Origin: Leucaena leucocephala
Taxonomy: Eukaryota; Streptophyta; Magnoliopsida; Fabales; Fabaceae
Direction: 5' to 3'
Assembly: GCA_037074615.1 (NCBI GenBank)
Contig: CM073527.1
Location: forward strand, 23,684,848-23,748,847
Length of the DNA: 64,000 bases
Numbering within the stretch: the stretch's first letter is position 1; every line of letters begins with the position of its first letter. The notes under the pieces were generated by a model. The model searched no databases and was not told the origin of the DNA. It saw only the letters and a program-made list of their open reading frames with translations. This document shows positions 49,220 to 62,105 of the stretch, in pieces. Made by a program: the position numbers and the translations under genes.

Positions 49220-52200
49220 CTATTCCTCTCTATCATCAGTTTCCTTGGTTGCATTTGTTCTGTTGACATCGATGGGCCTTTGGGCTGATCCTCTGACTCC
49301 ATCTCCAGCTAGGGAGCTTTGTGTATACTCTTCCACCTCATCTTCAATATTGGTGCTATGGAAATTTAGCACTGTCGCATTAGAGGTTCGAGCTGAATCT
49401 TTCATAAAATCTAGCTCAGCACTGAAGAATGGATCATAAGAAAAGTGTCCTTCTTCTTCTGGAAACCTCATCGCGAAACTATCATAATCAAAATTTCGCA
49501 AAATTTCAGGAATTGGCACATTAATATCATCTGCACGCATAGATCCCATTTCAAGTTCACTTTTCTCATGTGGTGTCAGAAATCCCCTGCCTCCCAAATT
49601 TGGGGTCACAGACTCAGCCTTCTCGTGATCATAATCCAACACATAAGATCGAAAATTATTCCTTGAAGCCGGAATAGTGGAGCAAAATGTTTCTTTGATA
49701 TTTCCCAGCATTCCCAAATGGAATGGATTCCCCCTCTTATCATACCGATATCGGAAGTTCTCATAAGTTGTCTGTGCACCAACAAGAAGTTCTAGTATAA
49801 GCAAGTTCGAACTAATAACCGACAGTCTAGCAGTTAAAGGAAAGTAGTCTGCAAAAGTGATGGCCATACAGACAAGTTTTGGAAGAAATTATTATACAGA
49901 CGAGTGTTGTTATAAGCTGCTTATAACTCAAATGCTTGCCTTCATAATATTAACCGAAAGAAACTCAATCAATATAGAAGCTACATTGAACTAAGTGCCA
50001 ACTGCGTAAAAAAAATTTCATCCATTGACTTCTTTTAAACCTGTTCGATAAGGACATTTCCTATAACTAATTTCAATTCACCGATGTAGCAGCATAGTCT
50101 TTTAGCTTCCAACTGAATCTGGTTTGCTTAAAAACATTATCGTACCACATAAAAATTCATTCATCTAACATCTCAAGAATAAATGAGAAGAAAACATCTC
50201 AGGAATAATTAAAAATGATAAATAAAACCACATGAAGCAGAAGGGAAATTGCATCCAAAAGAACTGGAACTTCAAACTTTGGGTGGCAAGAGAGTTACCT
50301 GGTTTGTACATATGAGATGGAAATGGAAAATTGTGAGGCCTCCAACAAACCAGACAGCTATAAAGCAGTATACAACGAGAAAATCTGATACATAATCACT
50401 TGCTATCCTCTGCCCAAATGGAATGTCACCCTGGGACAGACTGATACAAGAAAACACGAAGACAAATATGCACAAGATGGTTGATGTCGAAATAAACATG
50501 ATGAAGAACCGATAGTTTCGCTGCAAAATAATCATCACACACAAGACAAGTTATTTCCTGTAAGAAATGGGATGAAAAGAAACATGGGGAAGCCCATTAA
50601 AACAAACCATTTATTTTGCTAATCCACAAAAAAAATAATTTAATTTATCCCAAATGAAAATAAATACAACCAATTTAGCAGACAAATGAAAATTCAATTT
50701 TATTATTCTTTCTTATCCTCTCCATAATAAAAGGATCGGAGGGAGTCACATGCAGTAAGCCTTACTAACAGTTGATCATCATAACCTCAACCAGATGGAA
50801 ATTTAAACAGATGGTCCTAGAGTAAACTAAGTCCAGGAAATGATGGGATCTATGGGCCCTTTCTCAACTAAGTAATCTAAATGTTCATGTCAATCAGTCA
50901 GATGGTTTTTAAGTGTAGATTTCTAAGCCTGATAGGAAGTAGGAAGCTTAGCAATAAAATTATACATTCCAGCAACTACATCTTCTGCTAAATGGCAATC
51001 ATCATCGAAGTTTAAAGGCAATGTCCAAAATCACTTTTATATTATGATTCTCAAAACTGGCTAACAAGTACCATAAAATTGAGATCCGTATTCATACAAA
51101 TAAAAAATAGAACCTCATCTCTGTTTCAAATTTGCAGTGAAGCGAACTTACTACTCCAATACACTGGCCAACCCAAGGACAGTGATGATCAAATTTCTGG
51201 ACACAATTGTTGCAGACGGAACAATGAGACGACCGAGGAGGGCGATAAAGCAAACATGTATCACAGAACTTCACTTTTATTTTATGACCATTAACAATTA
51301 CATCTTTAGTTCGAGGAAGTTTCAGACGAGGGGTTGAGCCATCAATCCACTCCATGGAAGGAGTAGGTATATCAGATTCTTCATCCATCTCAGGAAGCCT
51401 GGAATTCCGAGGGACTATTCCAGGATCTCTCCCAGAAGTCAATAAGAGGAATGTTAAGTCCTGCAAAAGAGTTTCTATCAACTTTTACCTTCAATATAAT
51501 AAATGGGATCTCATCCTAGATTAAGGAATTAACAAGGAAAATAAAATCATTCATGTGTATAGAGTCTAATGGAAAGTACCATATTTTGCCCCTGGATTCA
51601 TTTTTCTTGTTACATAACATAGTTCGACTATGAGTTATTTGCAAGACCTCCCTCATCTATGAAAGCTGAAAAACACCTCCACGCACTTCAAATATCTAGA
51701 TTAAACTCATTTGCTTTCTTTAACATGCCATTTTCAAGTGCAGTGTAAGCAGGTGTGAATAATTACAATCCAAACCACATAAGCAGTTATTACAAAATTC
51801 AAATAAATCAAAATTAAAGTAAGCACACGAGTGATAAAGTTAAAAGGAAAGTGAGCAAATAAGTTTAAATCCAGGCATGTGAAGGTGCCAGGAGGTACTT
51901 TCTCTTTCTTATTTTTCTGGGGGTATTTGAAAATGGCTCATATATGAAAGGAGTATTTTCATTTCTCCCATATAAACCATACGAATTGAAATTTCAATTC
52001 CAAAAATAAAAAATATGGAAATTAGAGGAATGAAAGAAAAATAAGCAGAGAAAGCTAGGAAAAAGATGGTAAACAGAATGAATTAGCTGATAATAGATTT
52101 CCATAAAATATTTAAAGGTATTACTGTAAACAATGGCACACATAGATTACATACCAAAACAGCGAGAAGTGCGCCTGTAATCATTATAGAATACCAGAAA

Positions 52201-53602
52201 CGAACATCAGCGGTCTCTAGATTTCTTCTTTTAAGATATATCTTCACACAAAATGCAATTACAGGTCCAATAATGAAGAAAATGGTGAGAAATATAGAAC
52301 CTGAATCAGGACCAAAGACCAGTCTCCCACTACAGCAAAATCTCTGGAATAAAGACAAGAAAAAGCTGAATCAGCCGAACACAGCTTATTATAGCTTCTA
52401 TATGTCCAAACATACCTCAGCAGTGTACATTGCTTGTTTTTAACCCAACACAACTGCGTGAATGTTTTCAGCCGGGACACTTATGAGCTAAGAACATCTA
52501 CAGCCATGACAATTTAATCTATGGATAAGACATTTTGATTATAAGGCAAGCAGGTGACTGAAAGCCTTCCAACTAAAGTTGTAGCCGAATGGCTTTACAA
52601 ATTACGGTATTTGATGTGTATTGGTTCACAATTCATCTGAAAATGTAGCTTTAAAAGGGTGGGCATAAGTTGTGAAATAATGATCATGTAATATTAAACA
52701 ACACTTTGCACATGATCAAGACTTGTTCAAATATTGTTCAGCAAAACTATTGTACTTTTCCTGTGGTTAATATGGATCCAAACACCAAGAGAGAAGCAAC
52801 CAATAAGAAGGCCTGATAAACTCAATAATTAAGAAAAAATCAACTACGTCCACACATGTAGGCATTTTATTTTCCATTTTTTGGAGAATCAAATACAAAA
52901 AAAAAAGAAAAGAAAAAAAGTTAACATATCCAATACGGAAACTAGGAAGGAAAGTATTACTCTAAGGTAAAAAAACTCATATAGGCTGCTTCTAGAGGAA
53001 GCCTAAAGGAAAAATAGATTGGACCTACTCTTACTGCCATCAACCAACTTCAGTATTAAAAGTAGATCCAATTATGCATTTATTGTTAGTCGTGCGTTAT
53101 AGTTGCATTATTATTGGTCTCTCTGAATTATCTCCCGTATAATTTTTGCATTAGCATGGGGAGGCATACTACCCCATGCAAGAATAGAATCTTTCTTGTA
53201 GGCTCGTATCAAATTGGCAAAGTTTGTGTTCACAATTTACTAGAAAAGTCGATTTTGCAATTAGCGTCACGCAAGTATCAATACAGATGAATTATAAATG
53301 CCATTAATATCCATGTCAAAAGCTTATAAATGCTCACTCCTTGTCAGGAAGGTCATGTTCCCAAATTCGGAGTTCCGAAATTGATAACAAGGACTAGTTA
53401 TAATGAGTTCATGTTCAGTTTGAAATGTGATCAAACATATTTTTCTACATCTCAAGCAGCCCAACTATGGGAACCATACAGAAAGCTGAAAAGGACTCAC
53501 ATTATTACCCCTCCAGACTTGGTAGAGCCTCCTCGGTTTCAAATTGGAAGCCATACTGCCAGGTGGAGAAGACCCCATATCTAGATTTCTATTCCTTTGC
53601 AT
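49220..53602 (-). CDS. DHHC-type protein S-acyltransferase, 457 aa
   Basis: Exons: 53501-53602, 52155-52343, 51152-51460, 50299-50520 and 49220-49771, GT-AG and in phase. The ATG at 53602 (MQRNRNLDMGSSPPGSMASN) is the first in-frame ATG; the frame stays open upstream without one. Exon 2 supplies two membrane helices (FLTIFFIIGPVIAFCVKIYL and SIMITGALLAVLVC-like). The cysteine-rich domain is CDTCLLYRPPRSSHCSVCN, then FDHHCPWVGQCIG, with catalytic Cys-191 of DHHC (188-191). Two further helices follow in exon 4, then TTYENFRYRYD, the TTxE motif typical of the family, and a long hydrophilic tail of about 170 residues. The enzyme attaches palmitate to cysteines of membrane proteins, usually at Golgi, endosomes or plasma membrane. 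A decayed paralogue lies 2 kb upstream in the same orientation. Confidence 0.94.
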
Positions 53603-55609
53603 GGCATCCACCTCTTTTATCAAAATTGGTCTTATCTCCTGTGAAAATCCATAGTCCAATGCAAATTTCAACCGAGAGGTCCTCTGACAGATTCAAATTC
53701 CTTTCTGGGTATCTCGAATTATAATCCTCTCTAGATCAACAGTTTAGGTGACAATGCAGATGAGAAAAGGAAGAAGTGAAAGAAATGTTCTTGGATCACA
53801 ACAATTCACAAGGAGCCTGCAAACGCATAGGCTCATGAAATTTGGTCTCTGAGGCGGATCATACCAAGACGAGATTCCTCGTGTCACTTTCTCCCTCCTT
53901 TCCAAAGTTCATTTCTTTCTCTCTCCCTTTCATATGAACTGCTGGCAACTTGGGGTTCTTGGGTGCATGTTCCAATTCCTTGCGGCATTTACGCGCGTAA
54001 CTCTTCTTGTTCGTTGTGATGTTAGTTGTGACATTTATAAAAGGAAGCTAGAGCACCTTTTTTTTTTTTTTATGGTAAGCAAGCGGACATCTTTTGTTCC
54101 TAATATTATTATCATAAAAATAAGGTTTTTAAAAAAATTATTATATTTATATGTTTATTATAGTTAAATCCAAAATACTCTATAATTAATTCAAGTCAAA
54201 AAATATGTATTTCTCTTTAAAAATTGTTTTTGCTTCTCAGTATTTAAGGATAAAATGTAGTTTGAATAATGAAGTAATTTTCATAATAAATGAACCAAAT
54301 ATTTTATACAATTACCTCATCACGTGGAGTAATTAAAAAGAGGTCGTATTATACAATTACCCCATTTGTATAAAGATATTGTGCAGCTATTTATATACTT
54401 ATTGAATGGATGAGAAATAAATAATGGATATTTTTTCAGAAGCGATTTTTATATATTATATTCGTTATTTGAAAATAATTGTAAAGAAAATACAGTGAAA
54501 ACAAACTAAAAAAAAATACTTGGTTTACTGAATGATACGGGGTTTTAACATATAAGTATTTTTTATCAGAACGTAAACGTGAACATTTTATTTTGTTTCC
54601 CATATTTTTTTGGGTTTTTAACTATTAATTAATTTTATAAATTTTGAATCTTTAAATATTATTTTGTGAGAGAAAAACCGGCCGGCCGGTCGACGGTGTA
54701 CCAATAATATTTGAGTCAGAATTACCGAGCAATGGAGAATATGCCTGAAATATCCACGGTCTAAAATATGAAATTAAGCCTTGTTGAATTACTAAGTAGG
54801 ACTCAGCTTTCAAGTCAATTAGAGTACGAACACTTGTTCTCTGTTTGTCACTTCTGTTGTCCGTTCAATTCGACTGTCTCCAGGACGCTACAATATGACC
54901 CAAGTTGGGCTTCAAAATACCAAATATTATATTGTTTTATACATACATTAAAAATAAAATTAGGCTTTGGGATATTATATTACAAGGAGAAGGCACTGAT
55001 AACCATTCATATACAATTAGCAGAACTATTACCCAAATGTGTGGAAGGGGAGAGAAGGGAGGAAGGGAGATTGATCTGAGTGAGACTTGAGAGAGAGAAG
55101 AATTAACTGTGCACATGGCTTCTTTACCCAAAAGAATTAGAGAAATCCAGTCATGCATCATCTAGAAATTCTGTTGCATCCGCCAATTTTCAGTAACCTT
55201 CTGGTCAATCTTTTGTTCCCTTTTTTGAGTAAAGAAAGCATAACCCGGGTTTCATGGGGGGAGAAACTGAGGACTTGCTTCTTCACTGATTCACTTCGTT
55301 TCTTTTGCTTTCTATTTTCCATTATACCATCCTTTCACGTCACTTCAGTCACAGCATCATCATGCTTACATTGAGACCCAATAGGATCTGCATAAGAAAA
55401 CAGTCACCGCAAATCAGCATGCTTATCAACTCATTATGTATCACTATCTAATCATACAAGTCATTTCCCGCATTTCTCTCTTTTAGTTCATAAATCGAAG
55501 TTGAGGCCATTAGGGAGAGGAATTTGCAAGTGTTATATGTACATAGAGACTAAAGAAGATATCAAAATGATACCTCTGTCTTAAGAAACAGCAACGTAAT
55601 CTGAAGGGG
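53603..55609. other. Spacer between the two DHHC loci
   Basis: Upstream region of the intact DHHC gene, then AT-rich DNA including a run of T at 54058-54071 and GGCCGGCCGG near 54680. The far end is the 3' flank of the second DHHC locus. No coding signal. Confidence 0.45.
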
Positions 55610-57937
55610 CTATCGCTTTCCCTTATCTTGTGTACCACTTGCTCCCTTTGTGGATTTAGTAGGAACGAAAATATCAAATGCAGCTTCTTTTTCTCCTGCC
55701 TTCTTCTTCAGATGATCATCGATGCTGTTGTAGTCCAAATCATTGAACATAATTGGCATTAGCATTTTACCATCCTTGCCATACTTTCCTCACATTTCTG
55801 CATCAGTTTTTGGTTTAGAACTTACAATAACTCTCTCAAGATCTGAAGTAACACCTGCTGCATCTTCTTCTGTAACAAACGCTCTGAAGTTGACCAGTGA
55901 AGAAGGCATCTTAGAACACGAAATTTCTTTGAAGTTCTCTAACAGTCCCTTTTTGTATGGGTTTTCCTTCTTATCATAGCGGTACCGGAAATTCTCATAA
56001 ATTGTCTGTGAAAAGGCAAATGTGAATCTTATGTAAGTGTATAAAATACAGCATGCTGGTTAATTTGTAGTACGCAACTTCAGCTTATAGAAGCAAAACC
56101 TGAAAGAGATATAAAGCATTAGGAAGAACGATAAGATACCTGGTTGGTGGATATCAAGTAAAGATGGAAAACAATTAGGCCACCCACAAACCAGACACAT
56201 GAAGCAGTATACAATGAGAACAACTGATATGACATCGTATGACATGCTGCGCCACAAGGTGCCTTTTCTCTCACGAAGATTAACCCAAGAAAATGTGAAC
56301 ACATAGATGCACAACAAGGTTGATGATGATATGAAGAGTAAGAAGAATGGATAGTTACTGCAAAAATATGAATAGAACAGGTTCTGTTAAATCCTGCTTG
56401 AGCCAGAGGAATGGGGAAGAATGAAAGTTAGAAGACTCGGTAAAGAGGGAGAAAAACAGTAGAAGTAAAAAGTGACAATTCAACAAGAATCTCCTGCAAA
56501 CTGCCCCAGTCCCTTGGATCAACCTTCACCAAGGCTACTTGAGAAAGTTTGATTTCTGAGAGTTTGAAGGTAGATTCGGATAACTTACCAATCCAATACA
56601 CTGACCAACCCAATGGCAGTGGTGATCAAACTTCTGCACGCAATTGTTGCAAACAGAGCAGTGTGAAGCACGTGGTGGACGAAACAGTAAGCAAGTTTCA
56701 CAGAATTTCACCTTCACTGTATGGCCATTGACTTTTACATCCTTCACTTTAGGCAATTTGGCACTGAAATTCCTATCGTCTATCCACCGCATAGACGGTG
56801 TATTTGAGTATAATGCTTCTTCTCCTGGCGCTTTTCTGGGGACAATTCCTGGATCTCTAGAAGATGTTAAGAAGAGAAAAGCAAAGGCCTGCATCAACCG
56901 TTGAGAAGTCAAATTTAAATATCATGGAGAGGCCAAATTTACTCACTACTGCTAAAGAAACTAGACCTACCAAAATTGTGAGGATTGCTCCCCCTATAAG
57001 TACTGGATAGCCGTAGAGAGGATTGTCCCCTTTGATTGTGCAAAAAAAAATTCTCAAGCAGAACGTTGACGCAGGACATCCAATTAGGAATGATGTCCAA
57101 AAACGAGATGACGCATCAAGACCAAAGACTAATCTTTCGCCACATAAAAATTTCTGACATGTAGAAAGAAGCCTCATTAATAGTCGACAACCCTATAGAG
57201 TGAATTTTATGTTAACGACTCAAGCATTTGTCTTTAAGAATAGCTTATTATCTCATCAAATGACATTTTTAAAAATAAGCAAAATAAGAAATGTCAGAGA
57301 ACCTTAAATTTGACTTCTGACATTTTCAAAAGGATTACAAAACAAGATTCCTATTTTCATTTTATTTAGATTGAAAAAGTAGTCAGTCGGCAGCATAAAG
57401 CTGTGTTTTGTCTAAGCTAGTACAAAGCTCTTAGCATTGACTTTCTTCAGCCTTGATCATGCAAATATTAACAAAAAGATGAATGGAACCCTATCAGACA
57501 GATAGCCGTTGTCTCGCTAAAGCATTTCTTAATCTCTTGCACTTCCTCCTGCAAAACATCAATTTATTTATTCCTTGTAACCAACAGCATAAATACCTTG
57601 AACTATTTTATTGGTGTATTCATACCTTAAAAACCCAGAAGCTAAAACTTGAAATTTTCACTAACGAGGGGAGGGGTACAAAGTATATGGGCACATGTAA
57701 AATATAATAAATGTTCACTCCAAATTGTTCAAGCTCGAATATCCCTAAAAAATTTAACAAGAAGAAGGTATGCATCAATACTAAAATGCGCGAGAGATAA
57801 TAGCAAAAGGGAGGGCGAGATACATTGTTTCCCTTCCATACTTTGTAGAGCCTTGTGGGTTTGGGTTCGGAAGGTTTGAGAGAGACTGCCATGGAATCAG
57901 AGGAAGTGCTGGAGTTATTTCGGGAGTTGCTCATCAT
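55610..57937 (-). pseudogene. Decayed tandem paralogue of the DHHC S-acyltransferase
   Basis: Five exons align one-to-one with the neighbouring intact gene: 57824-57937 (MMSNSRNNSSTSSDSMAVSL), 56971-57153, 56589-56888, 56140-56357 and 55610-56005. Exons 1-3 are open and include CETCLLFRPPRASHCSVCN and FDHHCHWVGQCIG, where the usual Pro of CPW is His. Exon 4 is 218 nt instead of the 222 nt of the intact paralogue: two bases are missing at its start, so exon 3 runs directly into TAA at 56355-56357, and two more near 56207, where YCF must shift frame to reach VWFVGGLIVF. Exon 5 has a TGA at 55790-55792 inside an otherwise continuous frame (AEM, stop, GKYGKDGKM) that ends KGASGTQDKGKR. A product would stop after the DHHC domain. 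Confidence 0.8.
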
Positions 57938-59828
57938 AATGAAGGGTACAATAACTCGCTGAAGCTCTTGCAATGATCTACTTTATTCGCAAAAAACCCA
58001 CATGGATGTTTAGGGATCGTGGAGGGGCAAGCGAATGAAACGAGATCAAATGGCCGGGCTTGCGATTGGAAAATTTCCCTTGTGTTGTTGCATTACATTC
58101 CTCTCCATCTTACCGTCTATTCTCATCTCCATTCCCACTTCTCTCTCTCTCTCTTTCTCCTCCTCTCCCACAGACCAGCACTCCCGTAACGATCTTTATA
58201 TTCCCCCGGCTTTTTCGCGGGTTCAACTTATTCAGAGCGAAACTTTGTAACGTCGCAGTATGAATTTTAAAATGAACAGAGAATGCTTGATGTATATAAA
58301 ACATGTACGATTAATTAGCTAATCTCTTTCCTGATTTTTATAATTATATGTTATATTTCCATTATTTCTGAAAAAATCTCCTTATTTATATTTGCGTGGA
58401 GTAATTATTTTTGCATTATATAAACAAGCATTTCCTCCATGCGCGATACGCGGGGAGAATTAAAATCAATTTCTAAAAAAAACAGTGCAAAAAATCAATT
58501 TCCAAAAAAAATCGCAATCACTGTTACTCATATTAAATAAGAACTAATATATTTCATAATTTCTCTATAATAAAAACTGCACAAAACCCTTAAATATTAG
58601 GAGTATCCAACTGAACGTCATCAAATAACAGTAGCGTATCTACCATCCCTCATTCTTGGGAGTAACCCAAGGATTAACACGTATACCAGTTGTGGTGCCA
58701 TGACAAAAAGAAAAAAGAAAAAAAAAAACTTTAGATTCTACTGCCCGATGAAACAAAAATATATTACCCTTTAGTTAAATACTATCATAAAATTCTGATA
58801 TATTTCAAAATTATTGCACTGCGGCTAGAGTTCAAACTGAAAGGCCATGATCATTTACTCATATGAAGAACAAAAGACTTCTAATCCATTCTATTGGATG
58901 TACGAACCACATGAATTTTTTCACCCTGAACACATGCAAGATACAACTTGACATTAAATAGAGTAGACAATGATAAAAAAAGATCCACTATCTTCACAAA
59001 CTTCACATCAGACTTATATCCCCAGCCAATCTTTATCAGATTAAGAAGTATAGATGATAAAGAGTACAGGGTTTGTGCTCTCATATTGGGAGGCCATGAG
59101 AATAATAAGTAAGTGGCCTACAGGTTACCCTTCAAACATAGCCCACGAAGAATAATTATAGAAGGTAACTAAATGATCCAATTTCTACAGCCTACTTGGA
59201 ACACTGATTTGGAGAAAAAAAAGTTTACTACTTTCAGCCAATTGATGTAATGAAAACCGTATAAGTAATCAGTCATTTCTACTCACCAAGGAATCCCTTA
59301 AAGTGCTGACAGCTAACAATGTGTTAAAGGTGAATGCAAACAAAGAAAGTGGAAAGAATCACTAAACTTTTTACTTTTCTGCATAAGACTACTTGCTATA
59401 ATTTCAAACTCCACAACACTTTCTATACTCAAACCACCAAATACAAATACTACAGCTTTAGTCCTGTTAATGCAGTATTGAAGGTAACTCTAACGCAACC
59501 GTTCAGAAAATCATCTTAATGGTTTAATTTCTTTCATGCAGTATTTTTTCTTATAGGCGACGCAATCTTTTCTGGGTTGTTTTCCCAGTGGCAAAAAGTA
59601 ACATTTATGTAGTAGTTTTTTTGTTAGAAAAACAAATATGGGTAAATTCAGTATCGGTCCCTTAACAATACTAGGATAAAGGTTTAGATGGACGTTTATA
59701 AAAAATTTACGATATTATTTACTAAAATAACCCTCATAATAGTTGCGGAAATTAAGTCAATATTACCGTTTAAGTCTGTATTTCTGTTTCACAATCATGT
59801 GGTCTAAAGTTTAAATTTTTCTTTTAGT
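57938..59828. other. Spacer upstream of the decayed DHHC locus
   Basis: A CT-rich stretch near 58135-58170 may be the old promoter or leader. The rest is AT-rich with no coding signal on either strand. Confidence 0.4.
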
Positions 59829-60000
59829 TGCCCACCCGGTTCATTAGAGTTTTACCCCGACTATATCTGGATCTGACTCGCGTCACTCACCTGACTATGG
59901 TAGGTAAGTCTCATAATAGGGATTTTTTGCATACGTCAAAGTTCAAACTCAATATCCTGCTTAAGCGATACCGAGTTACTTACCATTTGGACCAACCCCC
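59829..60000 (+). repeat. Dispersed repeat family B, copy 2
   Basis: Starts TGCCCACCCGGTTCATTAGA and ends GGACCAACCCCC. It shares ACTATATCTGGATCTGACTC, CACCTGACTATGGTAGGTAA and ACCGAGTTACTTACCATTTG with the other two copies in the window. Noncoding. Confidence 0.7.
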
Positions 60001-60197
60001 AATGATTTTAGCTAATTTTCTACCCTCCCGCAGTCCCGGGGTGGCTGGGATAATACTGGCCCACCTGTAAGTCTTCGACGTTATTTGGGTTTGCATGGCC
60101 CCCTTATATCACCAATTTAAAAGAAACAAAGAAAACAATTCAAGACCTTTTGTGTTGTGCCGGTGATACTGGAGACTGGAGTGTAAGCTGCACCCAG

Positions 60198-60322
60198 GAT
60201 GGTTATGTCACAGCACCATGCCAGCTCCATATTTTTTCATACAAAAGTGCACGTAAAATTTTTAAAATGGTGCAAACAAGATGGTTATGTTAAAGCATCG
60301 TGCTAGCTCCATAGTTTTTTTT
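60198..60322 (+). repeat. Imperfect direct repeats of about 40 bp
   Basis: GATGGTTATGTCACAGCACC at about 60198 and GATGGTTATGTTAAAGCATC at about 60280 both continue into TGCYAGCTCCATA and a T run, 82 bp apart. Confidence 0.7.
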
Positions 60323-60536
60323 TTTTATACTAACTCCATAGTTTTTGTTTGTCGTTAAAACATCTGTTATTTTCGCTCAACGTTGTTGACTTAGCAATTA
60401 TGATATTTTTGTACATTTTATAAACTAAGTATTTTTGTATCAAGGGTGGAGAATACTTCAGTTAGATTTGCAACTTAACCCTAGAATCTCTTTATCTTAA
60501 AAAAGTTGAGTTGCCACTGTTTATAATTTTTTTTTA

Positions 60537-60707
60537 CTCACCCAGTTCATTAAAACTTTACCCTTACTACATCCGAATCTAATCCTCGTCGCACACCTGA
60601 CTATGGTAGATAAATCTCCCAACGAAAATTTTCTGCATACACTAAAGTTCGAATTCGAGACTTCAATTAAATAATACCGAGCCACTTTCCACTCGGACCA
60701 ACCCCTT
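60537..60707 (+). repeat. Dispersed repeat family B, copy 3
   Basis: Starts ACTCACCCAGTTCATTAAAA and ends CGGACCAACCCC; same order of blocks as copy 2 (CACCTGACTATGGTAGATAA, TTTTCTGCATACACTAAAGT, ACCGAGCCACTTTCCACT). Same orientation as copy 2, 0.7 kb away. Confidence 0.7.
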
Positions 60708-60753
60708 TGATTGTTCACAAGTTGTTTATGCTCGGTGGCTCTTCTCACATTTT

Positions 60754-60837
60754 ACTGTTCATAGAGCCACTTGGAGCCGTGTGAACAGTTACGGCTCGGT
60801 TATTGTTCATAAAGCCAATCTGAGCCATATGAACAGT
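60754..60837 (+). repeat. Two tandem hairpin units of 36 bp
   Basis: Unit 1 (60754-60789) runs from ACTGTTCA to TGAACAGT, and unit 2 (60802-60837) from ATTGTTCA to TGAACAGT. Both have GAGCC/AAGCC motifs inside, and the period is 48 bp. Each unit is an inverted repeat able to form a stem. Confidence 0.65.
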
Positions 60838-62105
60838 GTCGGCTCTGCTTTTAAAAACCTCCAACTAGAGAAGTAAAGCATCCTAATGTGGAGAACGAAG
60901 CAGAATTACAAGATCAGTCTTAGAACTTAATTTATACTTCTACAACTTACACATAGTAAATAAACAGCATGATCATTTCACGTGCCAATTCACAGAAATT
61001 GCCAAAAGGAAAAGTTGATCTGCTATCTGCTAACTAATAACATACGACTTCAGGAGATACAACTTGCTGCACTTGCCATGTCGTCAGCTTAAAGTTCCTT
61101 GCTAATACTGTCTGTCAAATTAACAAAAACCTGAGAAAGAACAAGACAATGGAAGAAGTGAGATTTTACTTCCTTTCTTTCTTTAGTTGTATGGTCTTCC
61201 TTCTTCCTAATGCAAGCAACCACATAGCAGCACTGTGTCATGTTTTTAAATCGTCGCAAAGACAACTGTCATTCACTATTATCACCTTCAGTTTTATGCA
61301 ACAGTAAAGAGTGTAGTATCAGAATTGAGGGCAATATCCGGGGAATGTTACATTCTGTGATTTTAAAAGGCAAATACTGATATTACTTCTTCTGCATCGA
61401 GTGGTATGTATAGAGAGAGAGAGAGAGAGAGTAAGCACAAATAAATTACATGTAAAATAAACCAAAAGAGAAAAAAAGCATAAAGGTTATTTCCTTCCTC
61501 AAATCAAAGATTTGCTAATGCCCTGTTTGGTATATAATCAAGGGGGACACATTCCCTTCTCTTCACACAAGATCACGATATACAATATTATATCATCGAT
61601 AGTTTGATACGATTACTCAACGGTAATTATTATTCTCCACTACTTTTCTTTTTATCTAAGTACACAATGTTTACTTCTCATTGATAAATCACATTTTTAA
61701 TTACATTTTCTTTTGCATTCTTTGCATTGTGCTTACCAAACCGGTTCTTGGCTACAGAATCATTATATTTCCTTCAGCATATAGAAAATTAGGGATATTA
61801 AATTATTTGATCCAGAGAAGCAGTTCCCAAATATGAATGTAAATTAGTTACTGGGGAATGACCTTGCAAGTTCATAAACGGCAACAAGCATGGAAAAAAT
61901 GTAATACAGCTTGGGAGCCCAAAATTCAGATAGTAGCGGCTATAACATGCTTAATTTTATTCTTATAAACCCTCAACATTATTGCTTAATCATGGATCAT
62001 GAAAAAGAAATTAGGAAGCGAAGGCTTCATGTGGGAGAATGGAAACTAACCTTTTTCATAAGTCTAAGCAACTGGAAGCCAACCCATCCATAAATCAGCA
62101 GACAA
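60838..62105. other. 3' flank of the SUVH gene
   Basis: AT-rich spacer; the last few hundred bases may be SUVH 3' UTR. Contains an (AG)10 microsatellite at 61412-61431 and no supported coding sequence. Confidence 0.4.
61412..61431 (+). repeat. (AG)10 microsatellite
   Basis: Twenty bases of uninterrupted AG dinucleotides. Confidence 0.95.

Noticed and set aside
53603..53671. N-terminal extension of the intact DHHC protein upstream of 53602
   Set aside because: The frame is open but contains no ATG; the codon at 53671 is TTG. The first ATG is at 53602.
60640..60660. GTTCGAATTCGAG resembling a tRNA T-loop
   Set aside because: It belongs to dispersed repeat family B, present in three copies, and no cloverleaf can be built around it.
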